Shown one piece after another: positions 21,816 to 33,517 of a stretch of DNA of 64,000 bases. Numbering within the stretch: the stretch's first letter is position 1; each line of letters begins with the position of its first letter. Source of the DNA: Rutidosis leptorrhynchoides (lineage: Eukaryota; Streptophyta; Magnoliopsida; Asterales; Asteraceae). A program made the translations under genes and the position numbers. The stretch spans positions 223,521,501 to 223,585,500 of the forward strand of contig NC_092338.1 in assembly GCF_046630445.1 (NCBI RefSeq). The letters run 5' to 3'. The notes under the pieces were generated by a model. That model saw only the letters and a program-made list of their open reading frames with translations. It was not told where the DNA came from and searched no databases.

Positions 21816-24385
21816 TGAAACAACCCAACCCGTATTAAAACCGGCCCATAAAATTTTTTCCTTTTAATACGCGTTAAATAATACTTTAGGTCCCGTTACA
21901 CATATTCCAAAACGTATTTGTTATCAAAGTAAGTTCATCGAACTTAAAACATACATTAATGATTTAAACTCCTTAATACAATGGTTCATTAATTAAATCG
22001 TAAACCGGTTATAATCATTATGACCCGACTAGTTACGTTTACACAAAACCGAGCATGGTGATTTGGGACTGCGCTACCCAAATCCTAATCAAGTCAAAAA
22101 GCAAGATCTTCTAAAGCAACCTAGCCGAGATCTCTAATTCCCAAGCTTACCCGAGCCGCCAAGCATGCGAACCTATAAAAATATCAACAACGAGAGGGTA
22201 AGCTAACGCTTAGTGAGTGAGAATATACTACATACATATATATGCATAAAATGGACACGCCACAAAATAGCAAATACCGCATACCGGAGCATCCAAGCAT
22301 AAAGGCAAGCTAGTCTAAGCATACCGTAAGATCACTAAGCAATGAGCTTAAGATACATCAACAAAATATAAGTTCGCCAACAACGATGTGAACAATGCCA
22401 ATAAGCTACACCCGGAGGGTTAGCTACAACACGACAATACAACATTATATGTATACAATATATATGTATATATATGTATATATCTCTCGAATAACATAAT
22501 TTGCTTACGCTTACAACACAATAACCATGGTTAACCAATCGTACAAGGGAACGATACTTGTAAGAGACCGTCGGAGTTCGTAACATCCATTAGCGTTACC
22601 TAAACACCGCGTAATCACTAATCCCCCGGGTGATGTCTTAAACACCGCGACTAATTCACCCCCATGACAATGTGGCGTCTTAAACACCGCGACGAATCCA
22701 CACGCCAATCAAAATAATGAGTGGTGTCTTGAACACCGCGACAATTCCACTCCCATGACAATGTGGTGTCTTAACCACCGCGATAATACCACATGCCGAT
22801 CAAACAATGAGTAGTGTCTTAAACACCGCGACACTACTACTCGTTACTTAGAATGTGGTGTCTTGAACACCGCGACAATACCACATTCATACTACACAAA
22901 TACATACATTATATACGTACACGCATAATTATTCCACTCACAATATTAACCCTTCGCCATTGGGGTTATATAATCCACATCACACGCCCATGTGATAGAG
23001 TACACGCAAGGTGTGCACCTCGTCAAAGATGGTCAACCAAAACGCACAACCGTGCCAATCGGACCTACACACAAGTCCATCAATCCACCTATATGTGAAG
23101 TGAGCTCTATAACCGAGAACCACTTCACCCGACCCGCACCCATCCTACACATACATATGCATATAGGATATTAACACTCACCTTGTCGCCTTGAAGAAAT
23201 GCTTCCAAGTAATCCGCAACTCTTCAATGGAAAGTACCTAATCCATTATCACAAATTCAACAACACACTTAGATTGGATTTACAAACCAACCCAATTTGA
23301 CACTTAGTGCAAATTCGACCCAAATGCACTTCCAAGGACAAACCGCGCCCAAACTAACCAATAATGACTAACATAAGTGATAATGGTCCTAATATGCCAA
23401 TTAAACCCGAATACAAGTGTTAAACACTTATCGTTCTCAAAATCGCCCACAAACCCTAATTTTGACCCATAAGGTCAAAATCTCACCATTTACAAGTTTT
23501 GACACCAAAACATGTTTAACTCGATTTTATACTTCAACTTAATCCATTTTAAGTTTATAAACCTTAATAAATCAACAATCGAGTCATAATCCTCAACAAA
23601 CCCTAATTTTGACTCTAGTCAAAATTAGTCAACCATGAAAACCCTAAAAGTCTTCAAAACACCAATAATCACTAATGCTAATGATTATACACCATTCTCA
23701 AGTCTTAAACATGGTTAAATCATTAACCAACCCAAAACCCGCCTTTAACACTTATATACCCGAATCTTGGTGTTAATCTCCAATTAGCAACTAAATGGGT
23801 TTCACCTATGAATCATACAATCAAAAGCCCCAAATTTGAATGATGAACACGAAAATGAATTTCGGAGTTAGAGCTTACCACTAGTATCACCGTGTAGCTA
23901 AGAACGAGGAGAACACACTTGTCAACTACGCCAAAGATCAATTCCCGATTCTTCCTTTCCAAAAATCCGTTTGAATCCAATTGGGTGTTTGAGTTTTTGA
24001 GAGGAAAATGAAATGAAAAGGGAAAAGAAATTAGGAAATGAAAGGAGTGGATGAGATTTAAGATCTCAATCTGGTTCAAACGTGAAAAGACCAAAATGCC
24101 CTTATTATTCTCTTAAAATTACAAAATCCGGAATCAGTTTACCAGCATGGTCGCGCCGCGACGATTGCCTCGAACTGGTGGCTTTGTTTACAAGCTTTCT
24201 GATCCTGATTCTAGTGTAATGCCGCGCCGCGACCTTCTGTGTCGCGCCGCGACCCAAGGCTTGATCTGACATAACCTTTCGCACTCAAAGCTTTAATACT
24301 AGAAAATGTCCCGAACCCTTCATACGCCTATCGTACATACCCAATTCACCTATAAATCATGTACGGGGAAAAACGGGGTGTTACA
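21816..24385 (-). repeat. 5' LTR of element D (2570 bp)
   Basis: This is the second LTR of D and matches 15680-18269 with scattered substitutions and one 20-bp deletion in the palindrome cluster (about 24145-24160). It carries the same hairpin row at about 22588-22887. The right target copy ACCGG is at 24386-24390. Confidence 0.93.
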
Positions 24386-25429
24386 ACCGGTTCATAAACC
24401 AATGATTAAACGTTACCGTGCTAAGGGGAATCTTTGTGCCGTTATGTCACCCACACATATATAAAGTTTAAGTACTCGTGTCTAGTATGTAAAACATAAA
24501 AAGCGCATGTATTCTCAGTCCCAAAAATAGTTAAAGTAAAAAGGGGAGCTATAACTCACAGTGAATAAGCAGTAAAAGTTGATATGAAAAGTATGCAAGT
24601 AGTAAGTCAGTCCGAAAGGTCGTCAACCTAAGTCAAAGCTCACTAAGTCAGTATATTGTTCCCAAAAGTTTAAAAGTGAATAATTTAAGTCTTAAGTATC
24701 ATCATCATCATCATCATCATTCGTAAAAGCTAAAGTAAGTTTTCAACAAGAATAGAGATCGAAACAAAAGGCTAACTTCGGACAGCTTCTACGACCTCTA
24801 TACAAACCGAAAAGACGCTTGGTCAGTGGCCAAGGCTCCGTATGTGAGTCCTCTAACCGCTATCCAATTTTCAAATCCTAACTCGATGTAGTTTGACCGT
24901 GGCGACGGTTCAAGCGCGAGTAGGTCAGAATTTTTAGCACGTCGTTACAAAGGCGTAGTGATTTTCGGAAGGCTATAAATCCTAAAGCGTATATCGGATT
25001 TAGGTGAGTCTTAAATGAAAAGTCATCTACTTGAAACGAAATATCTGAAAATCAATTTTTCAGAAGTCCCAGGTGTCTGATCAGACCCCGAAAATAGTAA
25101 ACAAGTGCTCTGGTGGGTTTCTTGGTGCTTGATGCTCATCACGGTTCTCATCCTTGTTGCGTGTAAGCTTCAAGTGTACAACTCTTTGATGTTTTAGCAT
25201 CACTTTGACCAAGTTTCAACCATCAACACACAATGTCAAGACTAAGTAAGAATACAACTCACTTAAGAGTTTTAGAAGGATGATGAACCAATGTTACATC
25301 ATGTTCTTAGTCTTAACACAAATACAAGTTCTATCTACAACTAAAGCTACAAAATTTCATTCAATCAAACAAGTAAGAACATAAATTTGATCAAACAAAG
25401 TAATGGAACCCTAAGCTAGAGAGTTTGGA

Positions 25430-25890
25430 TCCTTTTAACAAAAGTTATGAGATTTCAAAGCTAGAAAGCTTGAATCTTTTATGTTCTTGAAGATTTTCAA
25501 AGCAAAAGGCTAGATCTTCAAGTTCCATGAAGATTATAAACACAAGTTTGATCTTTTAACAAAATAAAAGAGATCATAAGTTAGAAAACTTAGATCCAAC
25601 AAAAGTAATGAAGATTCAAAGCTAGAAAGCTTGAATCATGAATGGTCTTGAAGATCTTTAAAGCATGAAGCTAGATCTTCAAGTTTCATGAAGATCATAA
25701 ACACAAGTTTTTATCTTTTAATAAAAATAAAGTGATCTTAAGCTATAAAGCTTAGATCCATCAAAGTAATGAAGATTCAAAGCTAGAAAGCTTGAATCTT
25801 TAATGTTCTTGAAGGATTCAAATCAAAGTTTGAATCTTCAAGATATAACAAGATCAAGAAGCTAAAAAAGCTTGATCTTATAAAGATGAT
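25430..25890. repeat. Minisatellite with AAGCTAGAAAGCTT palindromes in LTR H
   Basis: About two and a half diverged units of roughly 180 bp repeat phrases such as GATTCAAAGCTAGAAAGC followed by TTGAATC. They contain nested inverted repeats (GATTCAA/TTGAATC, AGATC/GATCT). They lie upstream of the TATA-like site on the plus strand, hence downstream in transcript sense. Confidence 0.7.
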
Positions 25891-26040
25891 GATGATGTCG
25901 TGACCTAGAAGAAGAAAAGAAGAAGAAGAAAATTTAAAACTTACAATTTTTAGAGTGAGAAAGACTAGAGAGAAAATTAGAGAGTAAGTGTGTGTAAAAT
26001 GAGAATGAGATCAAGTGTAAAATGGATGAGAATAACTTGG

Positions 26041-26048
26041 TATTTATA
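26041..26048 (-). promoter_or_regulatory. TATA box candidate of LTR H
   Basis: The sense strand reads TATAAATA, about 635 bp from the sense start of the LTR. It is a plausible RNA polymerase II promoter for element H. Confidence 0.5.
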
Positions 26049-26681
26049 GTGGATATGGGGTGGCTTGGCCATGGGTTTGCATGGGGGACAAGGGGACACC
26101 TTTTTGCTTTTTGGATGATGGTGGTCTAAAGGTGGTGCTTATTATTGGGATCCCATGCAACATGTGTGGTAATGGTTAACAAAAATGCTAGTATGTTGGC
26201 TCTTATAAATGGATTTTTATCCTACATCTTAATGGGTCATAATCCATTTAAAATTGGGCTATTTAAATGGTCCATTAACTAGAGTAGGGTGGGCTAAAGT
26301 TCAACAAGGTAGAAAGTCCAACAAGACTAACTAGTGAGCATAAGTAAATTACTAAGCGTAATTAAGCAACCAAAAACCCAAGTAATTGTTATTAGGAAAT
26401 AACAATTAGTATTACGTAGTCTTAATATTCCAATTACGACAAAAGTTAAACGTGTACCAAAACATATAGCTCGTTCTAAACGTCAAGTGACACTAACGGT
26501 CATAAAAGCATTTGGGGATCAAATTAAGTAACTAAGTACTTAATGGCACGTTGTATGGTATTAACGAAAGTAATTAACATGAAATAAGATCCCAGAATAT
26601 AAACCAACATAGTACGCACAAATACGCAGTTTCGTGAAAATAACAAGCACAAAAGTAAGTCGAAAAAGTCGAGTCGTTACA

Positions 26682-27011
26682 GCCGTTTCACCCGCTCCAG
26701 TCACCGAGGCAGTCCCAGTCACTGAGCTACCTGAGGGTTGTCACCTAGTCACGATTCCCATATCAGTTGAGCCACCCACGACCCAGGCCTTTGAGATTAC
26801 CGGGAACATCCCTGATGAGGATCCTTTCCCGAGCTTGTCACACCTGGAGTTGCCATCAGACCTTTGTCTGGATTCAGTACTAAGCCCTGAGTTGGATGTA
26901 GGGCAACCACTTGAGTATTTCCCGAGACTAGAGGATGATGATGATCCCTTCGGACTTCATGGATACTTCGCAGACACGACTCAGCACATTGACCAGGATA
27001 GTATTTCATAG
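26682..27011 (+). pseudogene. C-terminal end of an ORF of element J, cut by H
   Basis: An open frame runs from the H junction to a TAG-type stop at 27009-27011. The peptide is acidic and Pro-rich (PVTELPEGCHLVTIPIS, FPRLEDDDDPFG), without a recognised domain. The upstream part was separated by the insertion of H and should lie left of the window. It is followed by a long 3' untranslated-like region leading to a PPT and LTR, so it is probably the last ORF, or a post-pol ORF, of the Athila/Tat-like element J. Confidence 0.45.
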
Positions 27012-28168
27012 ACTACTTTACTTTATTTACTTTTAGTCTTATCTTTTTGAAGCATTATACTAAAAAAGTTATATATAGTGGAAATGTTGCCTTTCTCTTT
27101 TTGTTCTTCATGCAGAAATTTTATCAAAAGAGACTGGTCCTTTCCAGTAATTAGGAGACCGACCGTAGGAAGGCCCAGCACTAGGAAAGAAACATGACCA
27201 TAGGGAAGTAATCCTTCCTCAAACCTATTTCAATTATTACGCACTAAAATCTCTATGTGGGGGGTCACCCCCGCAACCAACTTAGAAATTTTAGAAGACA
27301 ATGTCCTTAATTTATAAAGTATTAAAATATCTTTTTCAGATAACATTAGGGACAATGTTCTTCTAAGTGTGGGGTATTGGGTAAAGGTTTAAAGGACGAG
27401 TAATCGTAAAACGCCAAGTTTTGAAAAATTCTTTTGTCTAAAAATTAATTAAGCAATGGATATTGGGTGATTTCGAAAAAATTCTTACCTTGTTTTGCCC
27501 AAAAAGATCTAATAAAATTGCTAGATATCGGTTTTCGGAACATTCATTAGAACAAAACGATTAAGCTGAAACTTATGTTTTGTGTCAAAAGATTTCTTTT
27601 AAGAAAATATGTAAAAGGCTACGCATGATCAAGCACGACCCCTACTCCCAAAAGTGAGGACTCTTGGACCCAAAGTATCTGTACGACCCATCAAATCTAC
27701 AGTACTTTATCATTTCAATTGATGAGCGTGCCAGTATACCGTTCAAGTTAGAACTTGTTTCTGACATACGTTTCGAGACCAATGGTTAGTAAGGGCCATA
27801 CGTAGTGCAGATGCGATACTCCTTCCGAAATCATCCTAAATAGAGAAGACAAAAAGCCATCTGTTTCCGTTTTCACTCCACGCAATTTAAACCAACCAAC
27901 TCACATAAAGAGTTGATGAATCAGAAATATTCACCTCAAATTCACTCCCAAAAATACACTACCCATTCACCTTCATTCCCCTTTCCATTTATCAAAAGAT
28001 CCAGAGATTAATGAAGAGATAGATAGATTAAATTCGCTTCAAAAGCACTTGTTAAAAGATTCCGAACCCCTGATTGTTTTTGATAGGTCAAAGACCTATT
28101 TTCAGTGGATTATCACTTCCTCTCTAGGCACCAGGAACGAAAGACAAAAGTTATGAAGAAAGGGTATG

Positions 28169-28171
<3 letters not shown>

Positions 28172-28244
<73 letters not shown>
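28172..28244. repeat. (AT)n microsatellite, about 36 units
   Basis: An uninterrupted AT run abuts the left end of a foldback element. A shorter TA run occurs at 28841-28870, near the right end of the same element. Confidence 0.95.
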
Positions 28245-28246
<2 letters not shown>

Positions 28247-28814
28247 CGGGGGGAAGCGGGGGGAAGCAAAATTTTATTTTATTTTTCGTTTTTTTGGATT
28301 TTTTTTCCGGCATCAAGATCACACGAAAATATGAACAATTAGAAGAGACACTTCGTGATGAATGTTATTATTTAGGTGGAAAAACGATCGACAAAAATAA
28401 CATTCAAGATAATATTGTTCGTGAAGAATATGAACGTTTTTTTTCATGTTTTGTGAAGTAAAATAAACCCAAAACACCAAACCCTAAACCCTAAACTCTA
28501 AACCGTTCGTGTTAAAAACTCAATCTAAATCCTAAATCTAAACCCTAAATCTAAACCCTAAACCCTAAATTTCTAAACTCTAATATCTAAACCCTAATAT
28601 CTAAACCCCAATAGCTAAAACCTCAACATACGCTCGAAAAACACGATAATTGTTATATATTACTTCTTCGAGCGTTTTCCTGCCAAAATAAAAACATTTA
28701 TCACAAAGTGTCTCTACTAAATGTTCATATTTTCATCCCATCTATAATGTTCGTGAACAAAGTTTTTTCAAAAAACGAAAAAAAGTTTTTGCTTCCCCCC
28801 GCTTCCCCCCGATT
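28244..28814. mobile_element. Foldback/MITE-like element with telomere-like core
   Basis: The ends are inverted repeats: AATCGGGGGGAAGCGGGG on the left and CCCCGCTTCCCCCCGATT on the right. The similarity extends inward for about 130 bp (for example AAAATATGAACA...AGAGACACTT in both arms). The middle (28472-28622) holds degenerate AAACCCT repeats. No coding region and no clear target duplication were seen. It may be a Mutator-like MITE, but the superfamily is uncertain. Confidence 0.75.
28472..28622. repeat. Degenerate plant telomere-like repeats
   Basis: Several units of AAACCCT and variants (AAATCTA, ATATCTA) lie inside the foldback element. They are short, imperfect and flanked by unique sequence, so this is interstitial. 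Confidence 0.8.
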
Positions 28815-28837
28815 GGTTACTTCCCTCTTGATCCTGC

Positions 28838-28874
<37 letters not shown>

Positions 28875-29562
28875 CATACATATATTTGAAAGAGCAAAAG
28901 TTTTTAGAAATAAAGGCAAAGAATATCCCAAGAAGTTGCCCCAAAGAAGAATACCAGAGAAGCAAAGAAAATTTTAGACAAAGTCTTAGCCAAATCCGTC
29001 TCTTCCAAAGAAACTTTTTAAGGATTCCAGACCACTCTCTATCTAAAAATGGATACTCTGAAGAATCAAAGTCTATCAATTCTCTCTAAATCAAAAGATC
29101 TGGATACCTTTCACCAATCCATAAAAATTTTCCAAACAAACCCTACAACCCGTCTTCCTCTTGAAAGAATGTCTAGGAAGAAGATCAGTGTCGTCCTTAC
29201 TTAACCGATGGAGATATCTACGCTTTACCAAGCCTATGATGAGAACTGTTACACGACTGGCTTCTGAGCGACAATACAATTAGATTAGGACACCCTAAAC
29301 ACTTGAGTGATATGAGTGATCCGCTAGTGAGGAGCCTGGTCATGTATACTCTACATCTGAGAGTTGGAAAGTACGCCTTTTTCACTATGGACGCAATTGA
29401 AATCTAGCGACCAAATCATCGAAGCTCGAAACTTTTTCTAATACTTTCGAAAGATGTGACGACTTCTGATGAAAGCATAATAAAAAGATTCACGGGTGGG
29501 CAATGGAGAGTCTATTAGAAAGAACCTTATATTCTCACTTTTTGCTTGATGACAAGCAAAGC

Positions 29563-29577
29563 TAAGTGTGGGGTATT
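29563..29577 (+). promoter_or_regulatory. Polypurine tract of element J
   Basis: TAAGTGTGGGGTATT precedes the LTR start TGATATCGGCC. The preceding GATGACAAGCAAAG is typical of plant Athila/Tat elements. Confidence 0.6.
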
Positions 29578-31260
29578 TGATATCGGCCAAAAAGTCACAT
29601 TTTTACCCCCAAATATTAAGCCCTAGAACAATAAAGATTCAAAATTTGTCAACAAAATTATCACTTTTTCTGTTAATTTTGTAGATTAAGTAATTACGAA
29701 GGCGATGCAAAAAGAATCAAGTAAAACGGAGCTAAAACGGAGATTCTATAGTGAAAAAGGTGAAAGACAAGAAATCAAGTTACGATCTAGTGAATTTCAG
29801 CTGACCAGGCAGCCAAACGGCCTGCCACACACCCTGATCAAACGGCCCCTGCAAATGGCTTGATCTTTTAAATGGCCCCTGCAAACGGCCTGCCAGCCGT
29901 TTGCAGGCAAATTCCAAGTCTATTTAAAGGGCTTTCTCCATCCATTTCAACACACACTCAATTTGTAATTCACTTTATATTTTCAAGCTTTTAGTTAGTT
30001 TTTAGTAGTAGTTAGCTTAGCTTTTATTTTTCGGAGGATATCCCGGCGAGTCCTTATGATCTCGGGCAGATTTCTTCAGCCTTTTCAGGTTTTTATCCGA
30101 AACGCTTGTCTTTTGTATTAAACATGTGTTCTTACTTTTTATGTTTATTAATGCGTTCTGATATTACCATGATAGCTTAATTAATCTGTATGTTGCCATG
30201 ATAGAAGTTTGGGTTAGTGTAATTATGTTAATTTAGTACGATTACTGTCGTAATACTGAACTAGGAAATCTGATAGGTTTGTATGCTAGCATCTTAAGGA
30301 TTGACCAACCTAGGTTGTGATCAGGACTTGTCCACCTATATGAAATTATATACTTCATAGGATTAAGACCCCTGGTTATACTGTATCTGAAGATTCTATG
30401 AACTCGGTATGGCCGGAGTTCCCGAGAGGCATCTAATGTTCTTTTAGGACACGGAACTTAGGAATTGAGACATGAATGACCTAGTATGCCTATTGACTGT
30501 TCCGAAGAGACTTCTTAGGAGCTGTTAAGATCTAGTTAGTGCCTTTACTATATGACCAAAGCCTATTGCATGTTCTTGTTTGATTGTTGCCTTAGGAATA
30601 AGTCATTTCAACTGTTTAGGTATTTATTAGGTTTCTATCTTCTTTACTTTCAGTATATCAACTGTAATGCTGTATAATGCTTGAACTGATATGATCTCAT
30701 TAGTATGATGGAATGGTTGTCAGTTTTCATTTAAGGTTTTGCCAACTTAAACTGACAGACTCCTTCCGTTTGTGATCAGTGTTCAATCAACACGGCACGT
30801 TAACCAAACTGATAACGAGGGTTAGGATTAGAGCTCAACTCACTAATAAATCTAGTACTTTACTGAGGATAAATTCCGAGGTATAGCTACCTTTCAATTA
30901 TACAACCAAGTGACATGCTTCTCACTGCTCAAAGAGAACTCCGAGAGTTCAGAGATAAGTAAGTCTGTGTAATTGGCTCATCCAACCAGATCTACATCAT
31001 TCCAAGCATAGCTTTAACATAAGCATAATTACCTTTCCCTAACCCAACACTGATATCTTGGTCAACATTTCCTTGATCTGCATACTCCGGATATCCTTCC
31101 ACTTATTTACCTTTCCGCACTTAGGACTTTTAGCTTAATCCAACTACTATCCTTTTTAGGTAATTTAAATAAAAGACACTTATCCACTTGATTTTCAATT
31201 CATTAATCTATTTAAAAATACGACACTAGGTTAACTTACACCTTCTACACCTTAAAAAGT
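29578..31260 (+). repeat. 3' LTR of element J (right end uncertain)
   Basis: It starts TGATATCGGCC after the PPT. A cluster of CAAACGGCCTGCCA-like repeats lies at about 29810-29910 and a TATA-like TATTTAAAG at about 29920. No ORF was seen. No primer site was found to fix the right end, so the boundary is only approximate. Confidence 0.5.
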
Positions 31261-31700
31261 TAAAGTAAATTTAGGCCCCGCATAATATAAATAAACAAAA
31301 CCACTGTGTGCTACCATGATCAATGAATCGGATGTCCTGCGGCCTAACGACACCGCACGAATAAAACCGTTCGTTTCGGTCATATCGTAAGTAGCATATC
31401 AATAATGTACTCTGAATCGGGGTTCGCAACTTCCCAATAATAAAGCCAATAACTACGTTCTATTAGTTGAAAAAGCGATTGAGTTTAAAGTATAATCGGA
31501 AAGCATCTCGACAATATACACAAACCATAATGTTATTTTGGCATTATAACTGACTACATCATAGCATACACTAAAGATAACTACTCGCTAATCATGGCAA
31601 CAACATCGCAAAACATAATGATAGAAGACATTATTTAAAGATAAAGGATAGAGGTACCAGTAGATTAAACGAGTTCTGAATACAAAAGTGACAACTTCAA
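31261..31700. other. Junction zone between LTRs J and K
   Basis: No ORF and no recognised element was seen. The convergent LTRs J and K meet here, but the exact join could not be placed. Confidence 0.4.
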
Positions 31701-32247
31701 ACTCCAGACCGCTCCTAATACAATCTTCAGTGTTTTTTTTCGGTACTAGATTTCCCGCACGGAGTCGAAGACCTTGAAAGTATGGCTAATATTGTACAAG
31801 AGAGAGAAAGAAGTGAATTGAAGTGTGTGTTGGAATGAATGACAAAGACCCTTTAAATTAGCTTAATTTTTGCCTGCAAACGGTTGACAGGCCGTTTGGC
31901 AAGCCGTTTGGCAGGCCGTTTGTAGGGGCCGTTTGCCAGACCACCCCGTTTACCATGCCCGTTTGATTTGGGCGTATGGCAGGCCATTTGCCATACTGGC
32001 AAGACGTTTGGCAGGCCGTTTGGCTTGCTGATTCACTGGATCATAACTTGATTTCTTGTCTTTCACCGTTTTCGCTCTAGAATCTTCGTTTTAGCTCCGA
32101 TTCTCTTGATTCTTTTTGCACCGTCTCCGTAATCACTTGATCTTCAATTCTAACCAACGAAGCGGGTATTTTGCCGATAAAGTTTGGAAATTTCTTGTTT
32201 TTTGACCTCAATACCGGGGTGAAAACGTGACTTTTTAGCCGATAAAA
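31700..32247 (-). repeat. Inverted J-type LTR fragment K
   Basis: Read on the minus strand from 32247, it matches the start of LTR J: ATCGGCTAAAAAGTCACG, then GCAAAAAGAATCAAG, then GTGAAAGACAAGAAATCAAG. It carries a longer array of AAACGGCCTGCCA-type units (about 31870-32015). The LTR faces J head to head. Its own outer end and partner were not identified. Confidence 0.7.
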
Positions 32248-32846
32248 ATTGAATTTAAACAAAAGTCACCCAAAAATCTCACCTTCTTACTCTCCAATAA
32301 AAATTGAATTTAAACAAAAGTGCCCATCAGCATCAAATTCCCACTCGCAAATTTTTTTCACAAAGGGAAATTTACTATCACGAATCTCAAAAATCTCGTC
32401 TTCGCTAAATGGAATTTTTACACTGAAAATTTCGCTAAAGGGAAACCTCCAAATCTCGTACTTCGCGATCGTTTTGCTTGATTTCTCGGCTGGAACTTTT
32501 GCTCGAACACCAATCGCGAAAGGAAATAAATATGCACTAGAAATTTCGCGAAAAGAAACCATTAAGAACTCACATTTGGCCTGAAAAAAATCCCAAATGT
32601 ATATTTCGATCTGACTCAAACCGAACCAATTTTCTTGACATTTAAACTTCGAAACACTTATAAATCATCATAAATACCTCAAATAATCACCTCGACACCA
32701 AAGGCGTTATTCTTCCATAATATCATCATTAAACCTCCAAATACGCGCGAAACAAATATGAACGAGACCGATATTGCGATAGAAAGCATGCACGATTTGA
32801 GTAATATCAATGCTCAAATCGGATTGTTAACAACTTTACATTCTAC
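32248..32846. other. Unassigned AT-rich stretch
   Basis: The 20 bases ATAAAAATTGAATTTAAACA occur at both about 32243 and 32298, suggesting a short duplication. Short ORFs exist on both strands but show no motif. Nothing else could be assigned. Confidence 0.5.
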
Positions 32847-33432
32847 TAGAGATGTAAATGAGTTAAGCTATTCACGAGCTAATTGAGTTCGAATCGTAAA
32901 AATTTCAATTCGAGCGGAGCTTAAACGAACTCGAACCTAAGTTTGAACATATTTTGGAGCTTATTTAGTAAACGAGCTTAAACTCGAGCTTCTTATGTCG
33001 AACTCGAATCCAGCTACTTACGCCGAGCTCGAACAAGTTTACGAACCTGAACGAGCTTCCATTTATATACTTAAGTTTAATTTTTATGGAAAAATGAAAA
33101 TAGTATATTAATATATAATTATATATATAATAATAAATAATAATTAATAATTATTACTCCTTCCGTCCCACCACAAGTGTCCACAATTCTATTTTAGGAT
33201 GTCCCATTTCAAGTGTTCACTTTGTATTTTAACCAATGAGAAGGAGTTATTTTGGAGAGAGAAAATTTCTGATTGGTGGAGAATAGAGTTAGTGGGATTT
33301 TTCTAAAACTGTGTGCAAATCCTAAAACTGTGTGCAAAAGTAAGTGGACACTTTTAATGAGACGGAAGGAGTACATAATTACATATATAAACTAGACTCT
33401 ACTAGAATCAACTCAACTCGTTTACAACCCTA
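32847..33432. mobile_element. hAT-type MITE, interrupted by a Stowaway MITE
   Basis: The terminal inverted repeats are TAGAGATGTAAATGAGTT on the left and AACTCGTTTACAACCCTA on the right. The flanking 8-mers (CATTCTAC, TATTGTAC) match at 6 of 8 positions, fitting an old 8-bp hAT duplication. The interior is rich in GAGCTCGAAC motifs known from plant hAT-like repeats. Confidence 0.7.
33157..33371. mobile_element. Stowaway MITE upstream of FEN1
   Basis: The ends CTCCTTCCGTCCC and GACGGAAGGAG form terminal inverted repeats flanked by TA on both sides. This is the signature of Tc1/mariner Stowaway elements. It lies about 250 bp upstream of the FEN1 ATG, within an older hAT-type MITE. Confidence 0.9.
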
Positions 33433-33517
33433 TATTGTACTCCATATTTAAAGGTCTGAACTGAAATATTTCTATAATGCAAGGAGTAAATAAATACTTG
33501 CTGTGGCAGCCTCAAGA

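Larger units (their letters stand above)
15680..24385 (-). mobile_element. Complete gag-only LTR element D
   Basis: This is an intact structure: LTR (15680-18269), PPT, interior of about 3.5 kb, primer site and LTR (21816-24385), flanked by a perfect 5-bp duplication. The only coding gene is gag. No protease, RT, RNase H or integrase motif was found. This fits the gag-bearing non-autonomous class known in plants (TR-GAG). Enzymes must come from an autonomous partner. The two LTRs differ only at scattered bases and one 20-bp deletion, so the insertion is fairly young. Confidence 0.92.
14145..26681 (-). mobile_element. Long-LTR element H, interrupted by D and E
   Basis: This minus-strand retrotransposon is seen from within its leader ORF (14145) through a primer site to a complete 5' LTR ending at 26681. 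Element D (15680-24385) splits the LTR. The left side stops where element E begins, so the rest of H should lie beyond the window. It resembles elements A and C in its LTR blocks and leader ORF. Confidence 0.75.
24391..26681 (-). repeat. 5' LTR of element H, part 2 (after D)
   Basis: The H LTR continues after the D target copy and ends CGTTACA at 26681 (sense start TGTAACGACTC), giving an LTR of about 2.87 kb without D. It contains the conserved blocks GCATGTATTCTC (24505-24516) and CTATAACTCAC (24549-24559), a short ATC run (about 24699-24720), a minisatellite (25430-25890) and a sense-strand TATA box. The bases gccgt at 26682-26686 would be its target copy. Confidence 0.8.
27012..29577 (+). 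other. 3' non-coding region of element J
   Basis: This is a long AT-rich stretch without a convincing ORF. It contains two CTAAGTGTGGGGTAT-like purine tracts (near 27365 and at 29563-29577), typical of Athila/Tat 3' regions. It is interrupted by a MITE-like foldback element and TA arrays (28172-28870). Confidence 0.55.

Noticed and set aside
24699-24720. ATC run as a coding His or Asp tract
   Set aside because: There is no open frame around it; it is part of LTR H.
28472-28622. AAACCCT repeats taken as a true chromosome end
   Set aside because: They are few, degenerate, inside a foldback element and followed by more than 35 kb of other sequence.
32249-32619. Two overlapping ORFs of about 110 codons
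   Set aside because: They are antisense to each other, with no motif and biased by AT-rich sequence.
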